A stretch of DNA of 64,000 nt from Leptospira selangorensis (GCF_004769405.1 NZ_RQES01000001.1:186001-250000), one strand, 5' to 3'; numbered from the stretch's first letter, positions 17,481-28,105 are shown. Notes: generated by a model not told the origin, from the letters alone. Translations and numbers: made by a program.

Positions 17481-17978
17481 TTAAAGTTCTGGTTCTGGCG
17501 AATAAAGTTCTTTGCAATTTCTAACACAGCCGAGGGTTTCAATCCCGGAATTAGAAATGATTTCGGAACCTTCTCCGCTGCAATCGTTTTCAGATCCGAC
17601 CCTGGACCAATAGGCTTCGTTACAATTAAAAATACATTCTTGGACTTTGGAATTTAATCCAGACATCTGTTGTTGGGTCAATAATTGACTACAATACGAT
17701 TCATAATTCTTAGCAGTTCCTCCGGAGAATAATCCGGAAATTTCAGTCTCTCCAATTCCTTTTAAATCTTGGGAAGTTGTTAAACAATCTTCCGCTTCTT
17801 GCATGGAAGACTTACAAGCTGCAGACGGATTTGCGGAATAATTTAAGAGAGATTGTAGGACGAGCGTGCTTTCGTTAGTGGCCTCCGGAGAATATTGAGA
17901 ACAGTATGAGAATACAACTAGGGCGGAGAATAATCCGAACCAATGTGTATATACTTTTCCTAAACTCCGGACCTGCAT
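17481..17978 (-). CDS. Cys-rich lipoprotein coupled to the TonB-dependent receptor
   Basis: A 165-residue predicted lipoprotein. The signal peptide ends in F-S-Y-C with the lipid-bearing Cys at residue 26. Eight more Cys follow, including I-F-N-C and V-R-N-C pairs, suggesting up to four disulfides. No family is recognised. Its ATG overlaps the receptor stop codon as TAATG, so translation is coupled to the receptor. An outer-membrane accessory role, such as ligand capture for the receptor, is an inference from this arrangement. Confidence 0.7.
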   Translation of the reverse strand: MQVRSLGKVYTHWFGLFSALVVFSYCSQYSPEATNESTLVLQSLLNYSANPSAACKSSMQEAEDCLTTSQDLKGIGETEISGLFSGGTAKNYESYCSQLLTQQQMSGLNSKVQECIFNCNEAYWSRVGSENDCSGEGSEIISNSGIETLGCVRNCKELYSPEPEL

Positions 17979-20524
17979 TAGAACTTAACCTCGATACCTA
18001 CGTTAAAGAATGGAATGATCACACCGCCTGGCAAAGGAATTGTTCCAAATGTCGGGCTAGGGCTTGGGTTCGTTTTGGAATAAGGTTTCGTATTATCGAA
18101 ATCTTCTCCACCCACGTTCTCTCTTAGGTATACGTTTACTATCTCCAGGAAGGTATTTACATACCCCCATTCATAATTGAAAAATCTATCGAAACGGATG
18201 TCAAGTCGATGATAAGGCTTTAATCTTCGACTATTGATATATTCTCCAAGGGCCGGGTTATTAGCGTATTGAGGCACCCAATAGGTTTGGCCGTTTGCCG
18301 GGTTACTGAACCTTCCCCCGTCATCCCCTACAATAGGAGTAAACGGCCTACTTGTCAGGTAGGACCATCTGGCCCCGAACTGCCACTCTTGGCTCCATCT
18401 CCAGCCAAAGACCATATTGATCACATGGGTCCTATCATAGTCGTATAATGTCTCTTTAGAATTCTTATAAAACTCTGCGGCGATTTGGGTCTCTTGAGCG
18501 TTTAAAGGAGCGGAGCCCGGGTCAGGGGTGAATATATTATTATTTCTGAATGTTTGGGACCAAGTGTAGGTAATCCAACCAAACCAGTTCCTTGTGCCTG
18601 GGCGTGAGTTCTTACGAAGTACTAATTCGTAACCTCTGGACCAACCGGTTCCACTATTGGAGTAGTTCAACTTTTTGTTTGCGATAAAAGGTTGAGCGAT
18701 CCTAGAATATGGATCCGGATTTGTTCCGATAGGCTCGGTGATATAAGGGTCATCCACGATCAAGCTGGAGTATTCTTGTTTAAAGATCTCTCCTTTGATC
18801 TGATAATCACCTTCTAATAATTGTTCTATCCCCCCACCGTACTTGAATACCTTTTCGAAATCCAAATGAGGGTTTCCACTATCCTTATTAAATCTAGTGT
18901 CCAGAGGGAAGCGGAAGAAATTACCCCCACCTCCAAAGATAGTAGTTCCTTTTCCTATACCTTCAAACTTATAAGATGCCTGAGCTCTAGGACCGAATGC
19001 ACTATTATTTACATACGGAATATAATCGTAACGTGCTCCCGGTTCTATATGTAAATTTCCTAAACGGATCTTGGTGGTTAGATAACCGTTATAGTAAGCT
19101 CCCTTTGCGGTGATATTCGTAGGGATAGTAGTGAAATCAGGGCTCTGAGTATCATAAGGGTTCGGACTTAAATTGTTCGGGTCTGATTGTATGATACTGG
19201 AACCAGTAGAATAATAATTTAATAATCTATATTCTGTTCCGAACTCAGCTGTAAAATATTTGCTCGGATCCCAGAAAGCATCCTGGCGTATACCGTTATA
19301 CGCACCGCTTGCTCTATTCTTTCCTTGGATAGAACCAAAAGATACGTTAAAGTCGGTGAATGGATCATAACTGATCAGTGTTACACGATTGGAGAATGTA
19401 TCTATCGGTTTCCAAGTATAGCGTAATGCCTGGGTCCTAAATCCCTGCCCTGAGGAAATACTTGCTCCTGCAAATGCAGCAGTAGAATCATTTGCAGGAT
19501 CATTCTGGTATTTAGCAGGAAGGTTGGCTGCAAAATCATCTTTAGAATAGAAGGAGTGAAAAGATACTTGGTGATGTTCGTTAAAATTATGAACAAACTT
19601 AACCTGAGAGTCTACGAATCTTGGAAGTCTTAAACCTTCCGGAAAATCTGCGCCCAAAGCAGAAGTCAGACCCTGCACAAATCTATCCAAATACCCTACG
19701 CGAGCGGAAGCGATCAAATAACCTTTCCCACCGAAAGTAGGGCTCATATAACTGATACTACTGGACCAAGCGGAGATGATCAGATTCTTCTGAGATTTAT
19801 CCACCTTATCCACTGTATCGATATGAATGACCCCGCCCAACGCGTTATTGAAGTTTGCTGGGAATACACCCGTATAAACGTCAATGGACTTGATCAGGTT
19901 TGCGTTTACTACGGCGCTCAATCCATCAAAGTGGAATGGATAAAGTATAGGAAGATCATCCACTAAATATAAGTTCGAGTTCGGATCGGAACCCCGGATC
20001 ACGTAGTTGTTTGCTCCACCACCGAATGCTGCAGAAGGAACCACTCCTGGAATTGTTTCCAATGCACGTAATGGTTCTCCAAAGGTTCCAGGCATCCTCT
20101 TGATCTCTTCGTATTTGATCGTGGTTCTGGAAAGAATAGGTTTATCTCTTTCTGCAGCAACTGTGATCGTACCCTTAGGGACCTTTGCTTTAGGAGATCC
20201 TACAGATGCATCAGAACCTCCATCCGTATAAAGAGTAACTGTTTGGCCGGAAGTTTCGACGTTACCTTTGATATCCTGCATATCTTCTACTTTTAAGATA
20301 CGGAATGTATAAATTCCTGGAGAAGGTACTACAGCATCGAAATAACCTTCTGCATCTGTTCTATAGATCTTTTTGGTTTCGAAAAGTAAAACCTGTGTTT
20401 TAGCCTCTCCTTGGTTTTTTTGTCTCGAGAATAACCTGGCTTTAAAAGTTACTTCTGCAAATAAATCCAACGGAGCGATTGCCGCGAGAAAAGCGATTTT
20501 GATCAGGACTTTTTTTAACTTCAT
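17978..20524 (-). CDS. TonB-dependent outer-membrane receptor
   Basis: An 848-residue outer-membrane transporter. After a signal peptide (about 1-23) comes a carboxypeptidase-regulatory-like beta domain (about 25-100), then a TonB-box-like stretch T-I-T-V-A-A-E near 119-125, the plug domain (about 131-245, with R-M-P-G-T-F-G-E-P and V-I-R-G-S-D-P-N) and a 22-strand-type barrel ending in a terminal aromatic-Phe strand (V-G-I-E-V-K-F). The N-terminal extra domain resembles Bacteroidetes-style receptors. It is bracketed by coupled lipoprotein genes (4-base overlap upstream, TAATG downstream) and followed by exbB-exbD-tonB. The ligand is not evident; iron chelates, haem, cobalamin or oligomers are all possible. 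Confidence 0.92.
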   Translation of the reverse strand: MKLKKVLIKIAFLAAIAPLDLFAEVTFKARLFSRQKNQGEAKTQVLLFETKKIYRTDAEGYFDAVVPSPGIYTFRILKVEDMQDIKGNVETSGQTVTLYTDGGSDASVGSPKAKVPKGTITVAAERDKPILSRTTIKYEEIKRMPGTFGEPLRALETIPGVVPSAAFGGGANNYVIRGSDPNSNLYLVDDLPILYPFHFDGLSAVVNANLIKSIDVYTGVFPANFNNALGGVIHIDTVDKVDKSQKNLIISAWSSSISYMSPTFGGKGYLIASARVGYLDRFVQGLTSALGADFPEGLRLPRFVDSQVKFVHNFNEHHQVSFHSFYSKDDFAANLPAKYQNDPANDSTAAFAGASISSGQGFRTQALRYTWKPIDTFSNRVTLISYDPFTDFNVSFGSIQGKNRASGAYNGIRQDAFWDPSKYFTAEFGTEYRLLNYYSTGSSIIQSDPNNLSPNPYDTQSPDFTTIPTNITAKGAYYNGYLTTKIRLGNLHIEPGARYDYIPYVNNSAFGPRAQASYKFEGIGKGTTIFGGGGNFFRFPLDTRFNKDSGNPHLDFEKVFKYGGGIEQLLEGDYQIKGEIFKQEYSSLIVDDPYITEPIGTNPDPYSRIAQPFIANKKLNYSNSGTGWSRGYELVLRKNSRPGTRNWFGWITYTWSQTFRNNNIFTPDPGSAPLNAQETQIAAEFYKNSKETLYDYDRTHVINMVFGWRWSQEWQFGARWSYLTSRPFTPIVGDDGGRFSNPANGQTYWVPQYANNPALGEYINSRRLKPYHRLDIRFDRFFNYEWGYVNTFLEIVNVYLRENVGGEDFDNTKPYSKTNPSPSPTFGTIPLPGGVIIPFFNVGIEVKF

Positions 20525-20862
20525 GGCAATTTAGGATCCACAAATACATCTTTAAAATTCAAATACCAAGGGATCTCTCCCGCAGGTTTATCATAATAGA
20601 TCCAAAGACAGACTGCCGGATAGGATATGAAAGGGCAGTCCGCTTTTGTGATCGCGATACTACAAAGATCTAGATTCCTTTTTTGTACATCTCCAATCGC
20701 AACTGGAAAATGTGGCGGAATAGGATCTCCGCATTTTTTGGAAAGAAATTCTGCTGCAGCATAAATTTGGCTGTTTGCATCTCCCTGAGGAACAGTATCT
20801 TCCCGAACACAATCTACCAATAGAATACAAAAGAAACTGAAAGCGAATACACGGGTTTTCAT
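20521..20862 (-). CDS. Small Cys-containing lipoprotein of the Ton locus
   Basis: A 113-residue predicted lipoprotein with lipobox L-V-D-C (Cys18), acceptable by spirochete rules. Four further Cys are present (K-K-C, D-L-C, A-D-C, A-V-C), which may form two disulfides. No family recognised. Both ends are coupled: its ATG overlaps the upstream stop by 4 bases, and its stop overlaps the receptor ATG by 4 bases. This makes it a likely structural or binding partner of the receptor. Confidence 0.7.
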   Translation of the reverse strand: MKTRVFAFSFFCILLVDCVREDTVPQGDANSQIYAAAEFLSKKCGDPIPPHFPVAIGDVQKRNLDLCSIAITKADCPFISYPAVCLWIYYDKPAGEIPWYLNFKDVFVDPKLP

Positions 20863-21269
20863 CTTTTACCCGCCTCGTTCGGAGTTACAGGAGAAGGAGA
20901 TCCGATCACAGTACCTTTTACTTTTAGGACACTGATTGTACCGACTGGGAAAAATAGGTGAGTCTCCTGCCAGTATTTTACCTTGATCAAACTTTTCCCT
21001 CCCGGGATCTTTTGAACCGCTTCGCTAAGTGCATAATCCATATTTAATGGATTGGTAACAGGGATGAGTCCGAATAAAAAGAAAACGGAACTTTCTCCGC
21101 TAGAAACCCCTAATTCCATATAATCTTTGGAACGAATGATACTAGCAGAGTCAATGAGCTGAGTACTCGTTACTCTGCCGCCCACATCTGCTCTATTAAA
21201 AGAACCTGAGCATGAGTACATCGTAAAAAATAAAAAACAAAACAGAATGATAGATCTGAGAAGAATCAT
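20859..21269 (-). CDS. Small lipoprotein of the Ton locus (paralogue pair member)
   Basis: A 136-residue predicted lipoprotein, lipobox M-Y-S-C with Cys20. The C-terminal half has F-F-L-F-G-L-I-P-V then A-L-S-E-A-V-Q-K-I-P-G-G and L-I-K-V-K-Y-W-Q-E, a layout shared with the neighbouring 126-residue lipoprotein (L-I-N-V-R-Y-W-T-D), so the two look like diverged duplicates. No function recognised. It lies 12 bases after the first gene and overlaps the next by 4 bases. Confidence 0.68.
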   Translation of the reverse strand: MILLRSIILFCFLFFTMYSCSGSFNRADVGGRVTSTQLIDSASIIRSKDYMELGVSSGESSVFFLFGLIPVTNPLNMDYALSEAVQKIPGGKSLIKVKYWQETHLFFPVGTISVLKVKGTVIGSPSPVTPNEAGKR

Positions 21270-21281
21270 GTCGTTTTAGAA

Positions 21282-21662
21282 TTAACGGGTTTTCTTTCTA
21301 GGATCCGGGATCTCGTCTTCGAATTTGATCGCTTCTGCAGAGATATGAAGACGGTTTACAGTTAAGAATACAAAGATGGATTTGTCTGTCCAATAGCGGA
21401 CATTGATTAGAGCATCTGCCTCTTTTTCCTTAGTCAATTCTTCCAATAGTCGATCAATAGGAGGTTCTCCTAGAGGAATTCCAATGATTGCGATATCAAA
21501 GGTATACCAGTATTTTGTTCCTTCAACCGGAGAGATCACTTTATACTTTTTATCAGCAACCGGAACAGTGCTAGTTGCAAGTCCAGCGCTAGAAGTAGCA
21601 CAAGAGATGATAGAAGCGGCTAACAGAAGAGACAAGACTAGTCCGGAAATGCGAGATTTCAT
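21282..21662 (-). CDS. Small lipoprotein, first gene of the Ton locus (paralogue pair member)
   Basis: A 126-residue predicted lipoprotein with lipobox I-I-S-C (Cys21). The body contains I-A-I-I-G-I-P-L-G-E-P-P, R-L-L-E-E-L-T-K and L-I-N-V-R-Y-W-T-D, matching the arrangement of the next gene product. AAAAGGA precedes the ATG by 7 bases. It is the first gene of the apparent eight-gene unit ending with tonB. Function unknown. Confidence 0.68.
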   Translation of the reverse strand: MKSRISGLVLSLLLAASIISCATSSAGLATSTVPVADKKYKVISPVEGTKYWYTFDIAIIGIPLGEPPIDRLLEELTKEKEADALINVRYWTDKSIFVFLTVNRLHISAEAIKFEDEIPDPRKKTR

Positions 21663-21895
21663 ATTTTTTCCTTTTCCAATACCGACTCCGGTCTAGGTCA
21701 ATTTCTTGCTAAAACAGGAGACGTTTCGCGATTGAGGTTCAATCTTTTGTATCCACCATCAATCTCCCAAAAGACATATTTTCCAAGAAAAAAAATTCCA
21801 TTCGGAACCGGAATCACTATGATGTGGTCGGGACAAATATAGTTTAAGAAGGAGAATATATTACAAAACCGTGATTCTTTGGTTTCGTTGAATGT

Positions 21896-22939
21896 TTAAA
21901 TTTGGCTATCTTCGTTCTTATAATACTTCACAAGTTTACGAGCAGTTTGGTAAGAACCTGCCAGTCCTTGGGTTACAAGTTCTTCCGCCTTATGGAAATC
22001 ATTTCCTAACTTAGAAAAGAAATCATCTAATAACATGGATTGAACTGATTCATGTAACCAATGTTTGGCTTGTTCTTTTCTTTTTTTATCTAAGTAACCT
22101 TTGTCTTTGATAGCTTGTATAAAGTCTAAAATTTCAGTCCAGATCTCGGAGATACCTTCTCCAGTAACTGCCGAGCATGTTCTAACTTCGGTTTTCATTC
22201 CTGATTCATGAGAAGGCAGAAAATGGACTGCGGAAATTGTTTCTGCTTTTGCACGATTTGCTCTAGCGGTATTTTCTCCATCCGCTTTTGTGATCGCGAT
22301 TAGGTCCGCCATTTCCATAATCCCACGTTTGATCCCTTGCAATTCATCTCCTGCTCCGGCTATTAAAAGAAGAAGGAATATATCCACCATGGAATTGACT
22401 GCGGTTTCCGATTGTCCAACTCCAACAGTTTCTACAAGGATAGTATCAAAGCCTGCCGCCTCGCAAAGAAAAATTGTTTCTCTAGTTTTACGTGCAACTC
22501 CACCTAAGGAATCTCCGGAAGGAGAAGGGCGGATGAATGCTTCTTTTTTACGGGAGAGAATTTCCATTCTGGTCTTGTCTCCCAAAATGGATCCTTTAGA
22601 TAATTGTGATGTGGGATCTACTGCAAGTACTGCGATCTTTCTACCTTGTTCAATCAGATGATTTCCGAAAGATTCTATAAATGTACTTTTACCTACACCC
22701 GGGATCCCGGTAATCCCCACCCGGATACTTTTGCCGGAATGAGGTAAACATTTTTCTAATATAGCTTCCGCAAGTTCTTGGTGAGAAGGGAGGGTACTTT
22801 CTACTAAAGTGATCGCTCTACTTAATAAAACTATATCTCCAGAGAGAATTCCTTGGGAAAAAGTTTCCGCATCCGGAAGGCTCTTCTTCTTGATAGAGCC
22901 TCGGATTTGGGCCTCTTCTTTTCCCTCGGTCTCGGGCAT
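21896..22939 (-). CDS. meaB: Methylmalonyl-CoA mutase-associated GTPase MeaB
   Basis: G3E-type P-loop GTPase that protects and reloads methylmalonyl-CoA mutase with adenosylcobalamin. At 347 residues it is typical. Walker A G-I-P-G-V-G-K-S-T is at residues 78-86, the D-P-T-S switch near 108 (A-V-D-P-T-S), the V-E-T-V-G-V-G-Q-S-E Mg/GTP block near 170 and the base-recognition T-K-A-D near 218. It follows mutB by 7 bases, the usual neighbour. It is also known as the ArgK family. Confidence 0.93.
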   Translation of the reverse strand: MPETEGKEEAQIRGSIKKKSLPDAETFSQGILSGDIVLLSRAITLVESTLPSHQELAEAILEKCLPHSGKSIRVGITGIPGVGKSTFIESFGNHLIEQGRKIAVLAVDPTSQLSKGSILGDKTRMEILSRKKEAFIRPSPSGDSLGGVARKTRETIFLCEAAGFDTILVETVGVGQSETAVNSMVDIFLLLLIAGAGDELQGIKRGIMEMADLIAITKADGENTARANRAKAETISAVHFLPSHESGMKTEVRTCSAVTGEGISEIWTEILDFIQAIKDKGYLDKKRKEQAKHWLHESVQSMLLDDFFSKLGNDFHKAEELVTQGLAGSYQTARKLVKYYKNEDSQI

Positions 22940-22946
22940 AATAAGA

Positions 22947-25124
22947 TTAGCCTTCTACACTCTTGATCAGAAGTTCTAGGATCTCTGCACCTGCTTTGGA
23001 GATCTTTGTTCCAGGTCCGAAAATACCATTCACTCCGGACTTATACAAGAAATCATAATCCTGCTGAGGGATCACTCCACCTGCGATGACTAGGATATCT
23101 TCTCTTCCTAGTTTTTTGAGTTCTTGGATCACCTGAGGAACTAAAGTTTTATGACCTGCAGCAAGGCTTGAAACTCCAAGAACATGCACGTCGTTTTCGA
23201 TGGCTTGTTTTGCTGCTTCTCCAGGAGTTTGGAATAGAGGACCTATATCGACGTCGAATCCCATATCCGCAAAACTTGTGGAAATTACTTTTGCACCTCT
23301 ATCATGTCCGTCCTGTCCCATCTTGGCGACCATGATCCTAGGTTGTCTTCCTTCTAACTTTGCGAATTTTGCGGAGAGTTCTTTTGCCTTTTTGAAATCC
23401 GGATCATCCATGATTTCCTCCGAGTACACTCCTTTGATCATATGAGTGACGGATTTATATCTGCCGAATATTTTCTCCATAGCGAAAGAGATCTCGCCAA
23501 GAGTTGCTCTTTTTCTAGCCGCATCTACGGCAAGTGCAAGCAGGTTTCCGGTTCCTGTTTTTGCGGATTCGGTGATTGCGTCCAATGCAGCTGTAACCGC
23601 TGCGTTATTACGGTTCTTTTTAAGTTCGTTTAGTCTGCGGATTTGTGATTCTCTCACCGCAGTATTATCGATATCCAGAATATCCAAAGGATTTTCTTTA
23701 GAAGGGCGATAACGATTGATACCTACGATCACATCTCTGCCCGAGTCGATCCTTGCTTGTTTACGTGCAGCGGCTTCTTCTATCCTCATTTTAGGAATTC
23801 CGGTCTCGATTGCTTTTGCAATACCACCTAGTTGTTCCACTTCTTGGATCAATTCCCAAGCTCTTTCAGCGAGCTGAGAAGTTAAAGATTCAATATAGAA
23901 GGAACCACCCCAAGGATCCACAACTCTGTGGATATTTGTTTCTTCTTGTATATAGATCTGGGTATTTCTTGCGATCCTTGCGGAGAAGTCAGTGGGAAGT
24001 GCGATCGCTTCGTCGAGTGCGTTCGTATGCAAAGACTGAGTGTGGCCGAGTGCCGCAGCCAAAGCTTCTATACAAGTTCTTCCTACGTTATTGAATGGAT
24101 CCTGCTCTGTTAAACTCCAACCGGAAGTTTGGCAATGAGTTCTAAGAGCTAAGGATTTGTTATTCTTAGGATTAAACGTTTTAACAAGTTTTGCCCAGAG
24201 AAGTCTTCCTGCTCTCATCTTAGCAATTTCCATAAAATGGTTCATACCGATCGCCCAGAAGAAGGAAAGACGAGGTGCAAAACTGTCCACATCCATTCCA
24301 GCCTTGATACCTGTGCGTAGATATTCCAACCCGTCAGCCAAAGTATAGGCAAGTTCTATATCCGCTGTTGCTCCTGCTTCCTGCATATGATAGCCGGAGA
24401 TGGAGATAGAATTGAACTTAGGCATGAAGTCAGTGGTATATTTGAAAATATCCGCGATAATCCTCATAGAAGGTTCTGGAGGATAGATATAGGTGTTACG
24501 TACCATGAACTCTTTTAAGATATCATTTTGGATGGTACCTGAAAGTTGTTCCGGTTTTACACCTTGCTCTTCAGCAGCTACAATATAAAAAGCAAGTGTC
24601 GGGATAACGGCGCCGTTCATCGTCATGGAAACCGACATCTGATCTAAAGGGATCTGGTCGAAGAGTATCTTCATATCCAGAACCGAATCGATTGCCACTC
24701 CCGCTTTTCCTACGTCTCCTAGAACTCTTTCATGATCAGAATCATATCCTCTGTGAGTTGCTAAGTCGAATGCAACTGAAAGACCTTTTTGTCCTGCTGC
24801 TAAATTCCTACGATAGAAAGCATTGGATTCTTCGGCGGTGGAAAAGCCTGCGTATTGACGGATGGTCCAAGGTTGTTGGACATACATTGTGGAGTAGGGT
24901 CCTCTTAAAAAAGGAGGAATTCCTGCTGCGTAGTCCAGATGCTCCAAGGATTCCACATCTTTAGGAACGTACACCGGTTTGACCGGGACTTTTTCTGGAG
25001 TATTCCAAATTGTTTCTTCTAATTTAGAAAGTCCTAATTCATCCAAGGCCTCTTTAGACCAGGATTCGAATTTAGTATCTCCTGTTACTGGAGTTCTGTT
25101 AGGGGAGAATGTAGGTCTTTTCAT
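22947..25124 (-). CDS. mutB: Methylmalonyl-CoA mutase, large (catalytic) subunit
   Basis: Interconverts (R)-methylmalonyl-CoA and succinyl-CoA with adenosylcobalamin, in propionate and odd-chain or branched fatty-acid breakdown. The 725-residue protein has the substrate-binding barrel (about 30-560), with [11 protein letters not shown] and [11 protein letters not shown], and the C-terminal cobalamin domain with D-G-H-D-R-G near residue 605 supplying the lower axial His. Its ATG overlaps the mutA stop by 4 bases. Leptospires live on fatty acids, so this pathway fits the host metabolism. Confidence 0.95.
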   Translation of the reverse strand: MKRPTFSPNRTPVTGDTKFESWSKEALDELGLSKLEETIWNTPEKVPVKPVYVPKDVESLEHLDYAAGIPPFLRGPYSTMYVQQPWTIRQYAGFSTAEESNAFYRRNLAAGQKGLSVAFDLATHRGYDSDHERVLGDVGKAGVAIDSVLDMKILFDQIPLDQMSVSMTMNGAVIPTLAFYIVAAEEQGVKPEQLSGTIQNDILKEFMVRNTYIYPPEPSMRIIADIFKYTTDFMPKFNSISISGYHMQEAGATADIELAYTLADGLEYLRTGIKAGMDVDSFAPRLSFFWAIGMNHFMEIAKMRAGRLLWAKLVKTFNPKNNKSLALRTHCQTSGWSLTEQDPFNNVGRTCIEALAAALGHTQSLHTNALDEAIALPTDFSARIARNTQIYIQEETNIHRVVDPWGGSFYIESLTSQLAERAWELIQEVEQLGGIAKAIETGIPKMRIEEAAARKQARIDSGRDVIVGINRYRPSKENPLDILDIDNTAVRESQIRRLNELKKNRNNAAVTAALDAITESAKTGTGNLLALAVDAARKRATLGEISFAMEKIFGRYKSVTHMIKGVYSEEIMDDPDFKKAKELSAKFAKLEGRQPRIMVAKMGQDGHDRGAKVISTSFADMGFDVDIGPLFQTPGEAAKQAIENDVHVLGVSSLAAGHKTLVPQVIQELKKLGREDILVIAGGVIPQQDYDFLYKSGVNGIFGPGTKISKAGAEILELLIKSVEG

Positions 25125-26998
25125 TGGATTCCCATCCTTTTTTGAAGATCGGAAAGTGTTTCTAATAGATTGGATCGAACATGGATGAATCCGTTAACAC
25201 CTGCAGATTCCAGTTCTGAAAGGATTTCTTTCGGATAACCAGCCACATAAACGAGAGGCTTAGATTTTAGTTTAGGAAGGATTTCCTTCACATACGATGT
25301 TACTTCTTCGTCGGAACTACAAAAGACTAGCATCTGAGGATTTTCTTTTTGGATACCTGAAATCGCTTCTTCGGAAGTTTCGTAACTTCCTGGATCGATT
25401 ACATTAAATCCTGCACATCCTAAAAAGTTCAAAGAAAAGATCGCTCTTGCCTTTTTCATCTTTAGGTCGCCTAAAGGAAGAAGCAGAACTTTTACTGAAG
25501 TTTTGTTTTTAGTTTCGTAGTCTTCCGTTTTCATCCGGATCTCTTCGATTGCATCTCCTGCAAAAAATTCAGGAAGAGCTGAAACTTTGAGTTCGTTTGC
25601 CGAGGAGGCAATTCCGGAAGATTTGATATTTTTATTTAGGTCTTTGTTTTGGATCTTATCTTTAGAATTCGGATATTGGTTTGTTCCAAGAAAGATCTCT
25701 TTACGAGTAGAATAATTCTCTTCCTTCTTCTTTCTGGATTCTAAGATAGAAGTTTGGATCTTTCCGGATTTCAGGCATTCTAAGAATCCGCCGTCCTTCT
25801 CCACTTCAGTAAATAATTTCCAAGCTTGTTCGGTGATTTGATCCGTAATCGTTTCTATATAATAGGAACCGGAAGAAGGATCGGCCACCTTATCCAAATA
25901 AGATTCGTGCTTTAATAGTAACTGCACATTTCTTGCGATCCTAAGAGAGAAAGAGTCCGCAGGTTGTAATAGATGATCGAATGGAAGAACATTGATTATT
26001 TCCGCACCGCCGATCGCGGCAGAAATTGCCTCAGTAGTTCCTCTCAAAATATTATTATGAAGATCATAGATCCCGTAATTATACCTTGCGGTTTCTGCTT
26101 CGATGAATGGAAGAGAAGCTTCTCCCTTATCAGAAGAATAAGAAGAGAAAATTTCTGCCCATAAAGTCCTTGCCGCTCTGAACTTTGCGATCTCTAAGAA
26201 ATAATCAGGACCGATCGTAAATTGGAAAATCGTCTGAGAATTTACTACTTCCGGAGAAACACCTAGTTCTCCTAAACGAAATAAGTATTCGGAACCAAGT
26301 GCGAGAGTATAAGCAAGCTCTTGGACAATTGTAGAACCGCTGTCTCTAAATGTAGAAGAATGAACTGTAAGTGCTCTGAAATTTTTCCATTTGCCTGCAA
26401 GTTCTGTCAGGATCGGTTTTAAAGTTTCCGGGCTATGTCCGCCTGAATGACCTTGTCTTACGAGAATTCTGTAAGGATCGTAACCGAGTCCACCCACAAG
26501 AGTTTTGTTTCTAGGAAGCCAGGAATAAAGTTCGGGAGATTTTTCTTCTGCTACAAAATGAAGAGTGATTTCGTTTAGAGGCAAGCCTTCCAATAAGAAT
26601 GCCAGATCCTTTTCATTCTTAATTTGGATCCCTTTTCTTCCGGAACCAACATCTGCGAGCACCAAACCTAATGCAGAAACTCCATTGCCGATTGCTTCTA
26701 CAGCTAATTCTTTTGCGGTTTTTAGATCGGGAGTATCGATGTCTTGTCGGATACTCCAATCATTTGTAAGTTTACGGGTAGATCTAAGATAAGGAAATTT
26801 TCCGGGAAGATTGGAAAGGAGCCATTCCTTTCCTTTTAGATTTTCTTTTCTATAAAACGGCTGGATCTTAAATCCTTCTTGGGTTTCCCAAACCAGTTTT
26901 TTTTCGAAGTCCGCACCTTTTAAATCTTTCTGGATTAGGTTCGTCCATTCTTCGGTGGAAACCGGTGGAAATTCGGAGAAAAGTTTTTCTGATGCCAT
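25121..26998 (-). CDS. mutA: Methylmalonyl-CoA mutase, small subunit
   Basis: Non-catalytic partner of MutB in the heterodimeric enzyme. The 625-residue protein keeps the barrel fold (about 30-430, for example W-S-I-R-Q-D-I and [10 protein letters not shown]) and a C-terminal flavodoxin-like domain (about 490-625). The cobalamin motif D-x-H-x-x-G is absent: the corresponding stretch reads [10 protein letters not shown]. This is normal for small subunits. The start is 11 bases after the TerC-family gene, and the stop overlaps mutB by 4 bases. Confidence 0.93.
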   Translation of the reverse strand: MASEKLFSEFPPVSTEEWTNLIQKDLKGADFEKKLVWETQEGFKIQPFYRKENLKGKEWLLSNLPGKFPYLRSTRKLTNDWSIRQDIDTPDLKTAKELAVEAIGNGVSALGLVLADVGSGRKGIQIKNEKDLAFLLEGLPLNEITLHFVAEEKSPELYSWLPRNKTLVGGLGYDPYRILVRQGHSGGHSPETLKPILTELAGKWKNFRALTVHSSTFRDSGSTIVQELAYTLALGSEYLFRLGELGVSPEVVNSQTIFQFTIGPDYFLEIAKFRAARTLWAEIFSSYSSDKGEASLPFIEAETARYNYGIYDLHNNILRGTTEAISAAIGGAEIINVLPFDHLLQPADSFSLRIARNVQLLLKHESYLDKVADPSSGSYYIETITDQITEQAWKLFTEVEKDGGFLECLKSGKIQTSILESRKKKEENYSTRKEIFLGTNQYPNSKDKIQNKDLNKNIKSSGIASSANELKVSALPEFFAGDAIEEIRMKTEDYETKNKTSVKVLLLPLGDLKMKKARAIFSLNFLGCAGFNVIDPGSYETSEEAISGIQKENPQMLVFCSSDEEVTSYVKEILPKLKSKPLVYVAGYPKEILSELESAGVNGFIHVRSNLLETLSDLQKRMGIQ

Positions 26999-27009
26999 TC
27001 GATTTGCCG

Positions 27010-28002
27010 TCAGGCTCCTTCTTTTTTCGTTTTAAGATAATGAGGAATAGAAGCGAGTATGGAAAGTGTAAGAGTTCCTATGATCACCACCAAAGAGATC
27101 TCGATAGATACATGGATCACTCTTCCGAAAACATAACCTGAAAACGCAGGAAGAAGAAGTTTTACTCCCACAAATGCGAGAAGTAGAGAGACTCCTTTTT
27201 TCAAATACACAAACAGTTCCATTACCCCGCCGAGTAGGAAGAATAAAGATCTGAGTCCTAATATCGCGAATACGTTAGAAGTATAGATAATAAAACTATC
27301 TTGTGTAATGGAGAATATCGCAGGGATAGAATCGATTGCGAAAAGAATATCGCTGAATTCCACGACGATCAAAATCAAGAATGTGGAAGTAAAAAGAGTT
27401 TTTCCATGTTCTTTTACCAAAAACTTTTCCGGATGGAATGTTTTGGACATCGGAAGGATTTTACGGGCATACTTCAAAAGTTTCATTTCTTCCGGATCGA
27501 AATCTTCCTCTTCGTCATGGAAGAACATTTTCCAAGCAGAATAAAGAAGTAAGAATCCGAAGATATAAAGTATCCATTCGAATCTGGAAACAAGTTCCGC
27601 ACCTGAAAAGATCATCGCTGCTCTGAAGATCAATGCACCTATGATTCCCCATTTTAGGATCATTGGCTGGTACTGGGATTGTATCCTGAACTTTCCAAAG
27701 ATCATGATGAATACAAAAAGATTATCCACGGAAAGTGAATATTCCAGAAGGTATCCCGCTAAGAATTCCAGGGTTTTTTGTTTTGCGAGTCCCGGGTTCG
27801 TCGGGTCTTCGTGAAAGATATAAACTAAAAGAGAAAAACTAACTGCAAGAGTTACCCAGAACAAAGTCCAGTATCCCGACTCTCTGAGAGAGAGTTTATG
27901 GGCTCTTTTATTCATTACGAATAGGTCCAAATAAATCAAAAGGCCTACTACAACGGAAAAAATAAGAAAAAGTGTAGAATCTTTTTGGCTAAACGAGATC
28001 AT
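27010..28002 (-). CDS. TerC-family integral membrane protein
   Basis: A 330-residue inner-membrane protein with about nine hydrophobic segments. The TerC signature acidic motifs are present: S-V-D-N-L-F-V-F-I near residue 92 and F-S-D-I-L-F-A-I-D-S-I-P-A near 213. Family members (TerC, Alx, MeeF/MeeY) are linked to tellurite resistance and to manganese export that loads secreted metalloenzymes. It lies 11 bases upstream of mutA and is probably in the same transcript, although no functional link to cobalamin metabolism is known to me. Confidence 0.9.
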   Translation of the reverse strand: MISFSQKDSTLFLIFSVVVGLLIYLDLFVMNKRAHKLSLRESGYWTLFWVTLAVSFSLLVYIFHEDPTNPGLAKQKTLEFLAGYLLEYSLSVDNLFVFIMIFGKFRIQSQYQPMILKWGIIGALIFRAAMIFSGAELVSRFEWILYIFGFLLLYSAWKMFFHDEEEDFDPEEMKLLKYARKILPMSKTFHPEKFLVKEHGKTLFTSTFLILIVVEFSDILFAIDSIPAIFSITQDSFIIYTSNVFAILGLRSLFFLLGGVMELFVYLKKGVSLLLAFVGVKLLLPAFSGYVFGRVIHVSIEISLVVIIGTLTLSILASIPHYLKTKKEGA

Positions 28003-28105
28003 CGCAGCTTCCGAGGCCCTATTTGGGCCTTTGAAAGACAGGTTCCTCGGTTTGGTCTGGAAGACAATCCCAAATCACCGGGTGTTTAGAGATTAGGAGC
28101 TCTTA

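Noticed and set aside
21663..21895. Cobalamin riboswitch or Fur box upstream of the Ton locus
   Set aside because: No B12-box-like conserved core and no GATAATGATTATC-like dyad could be seen by eye.
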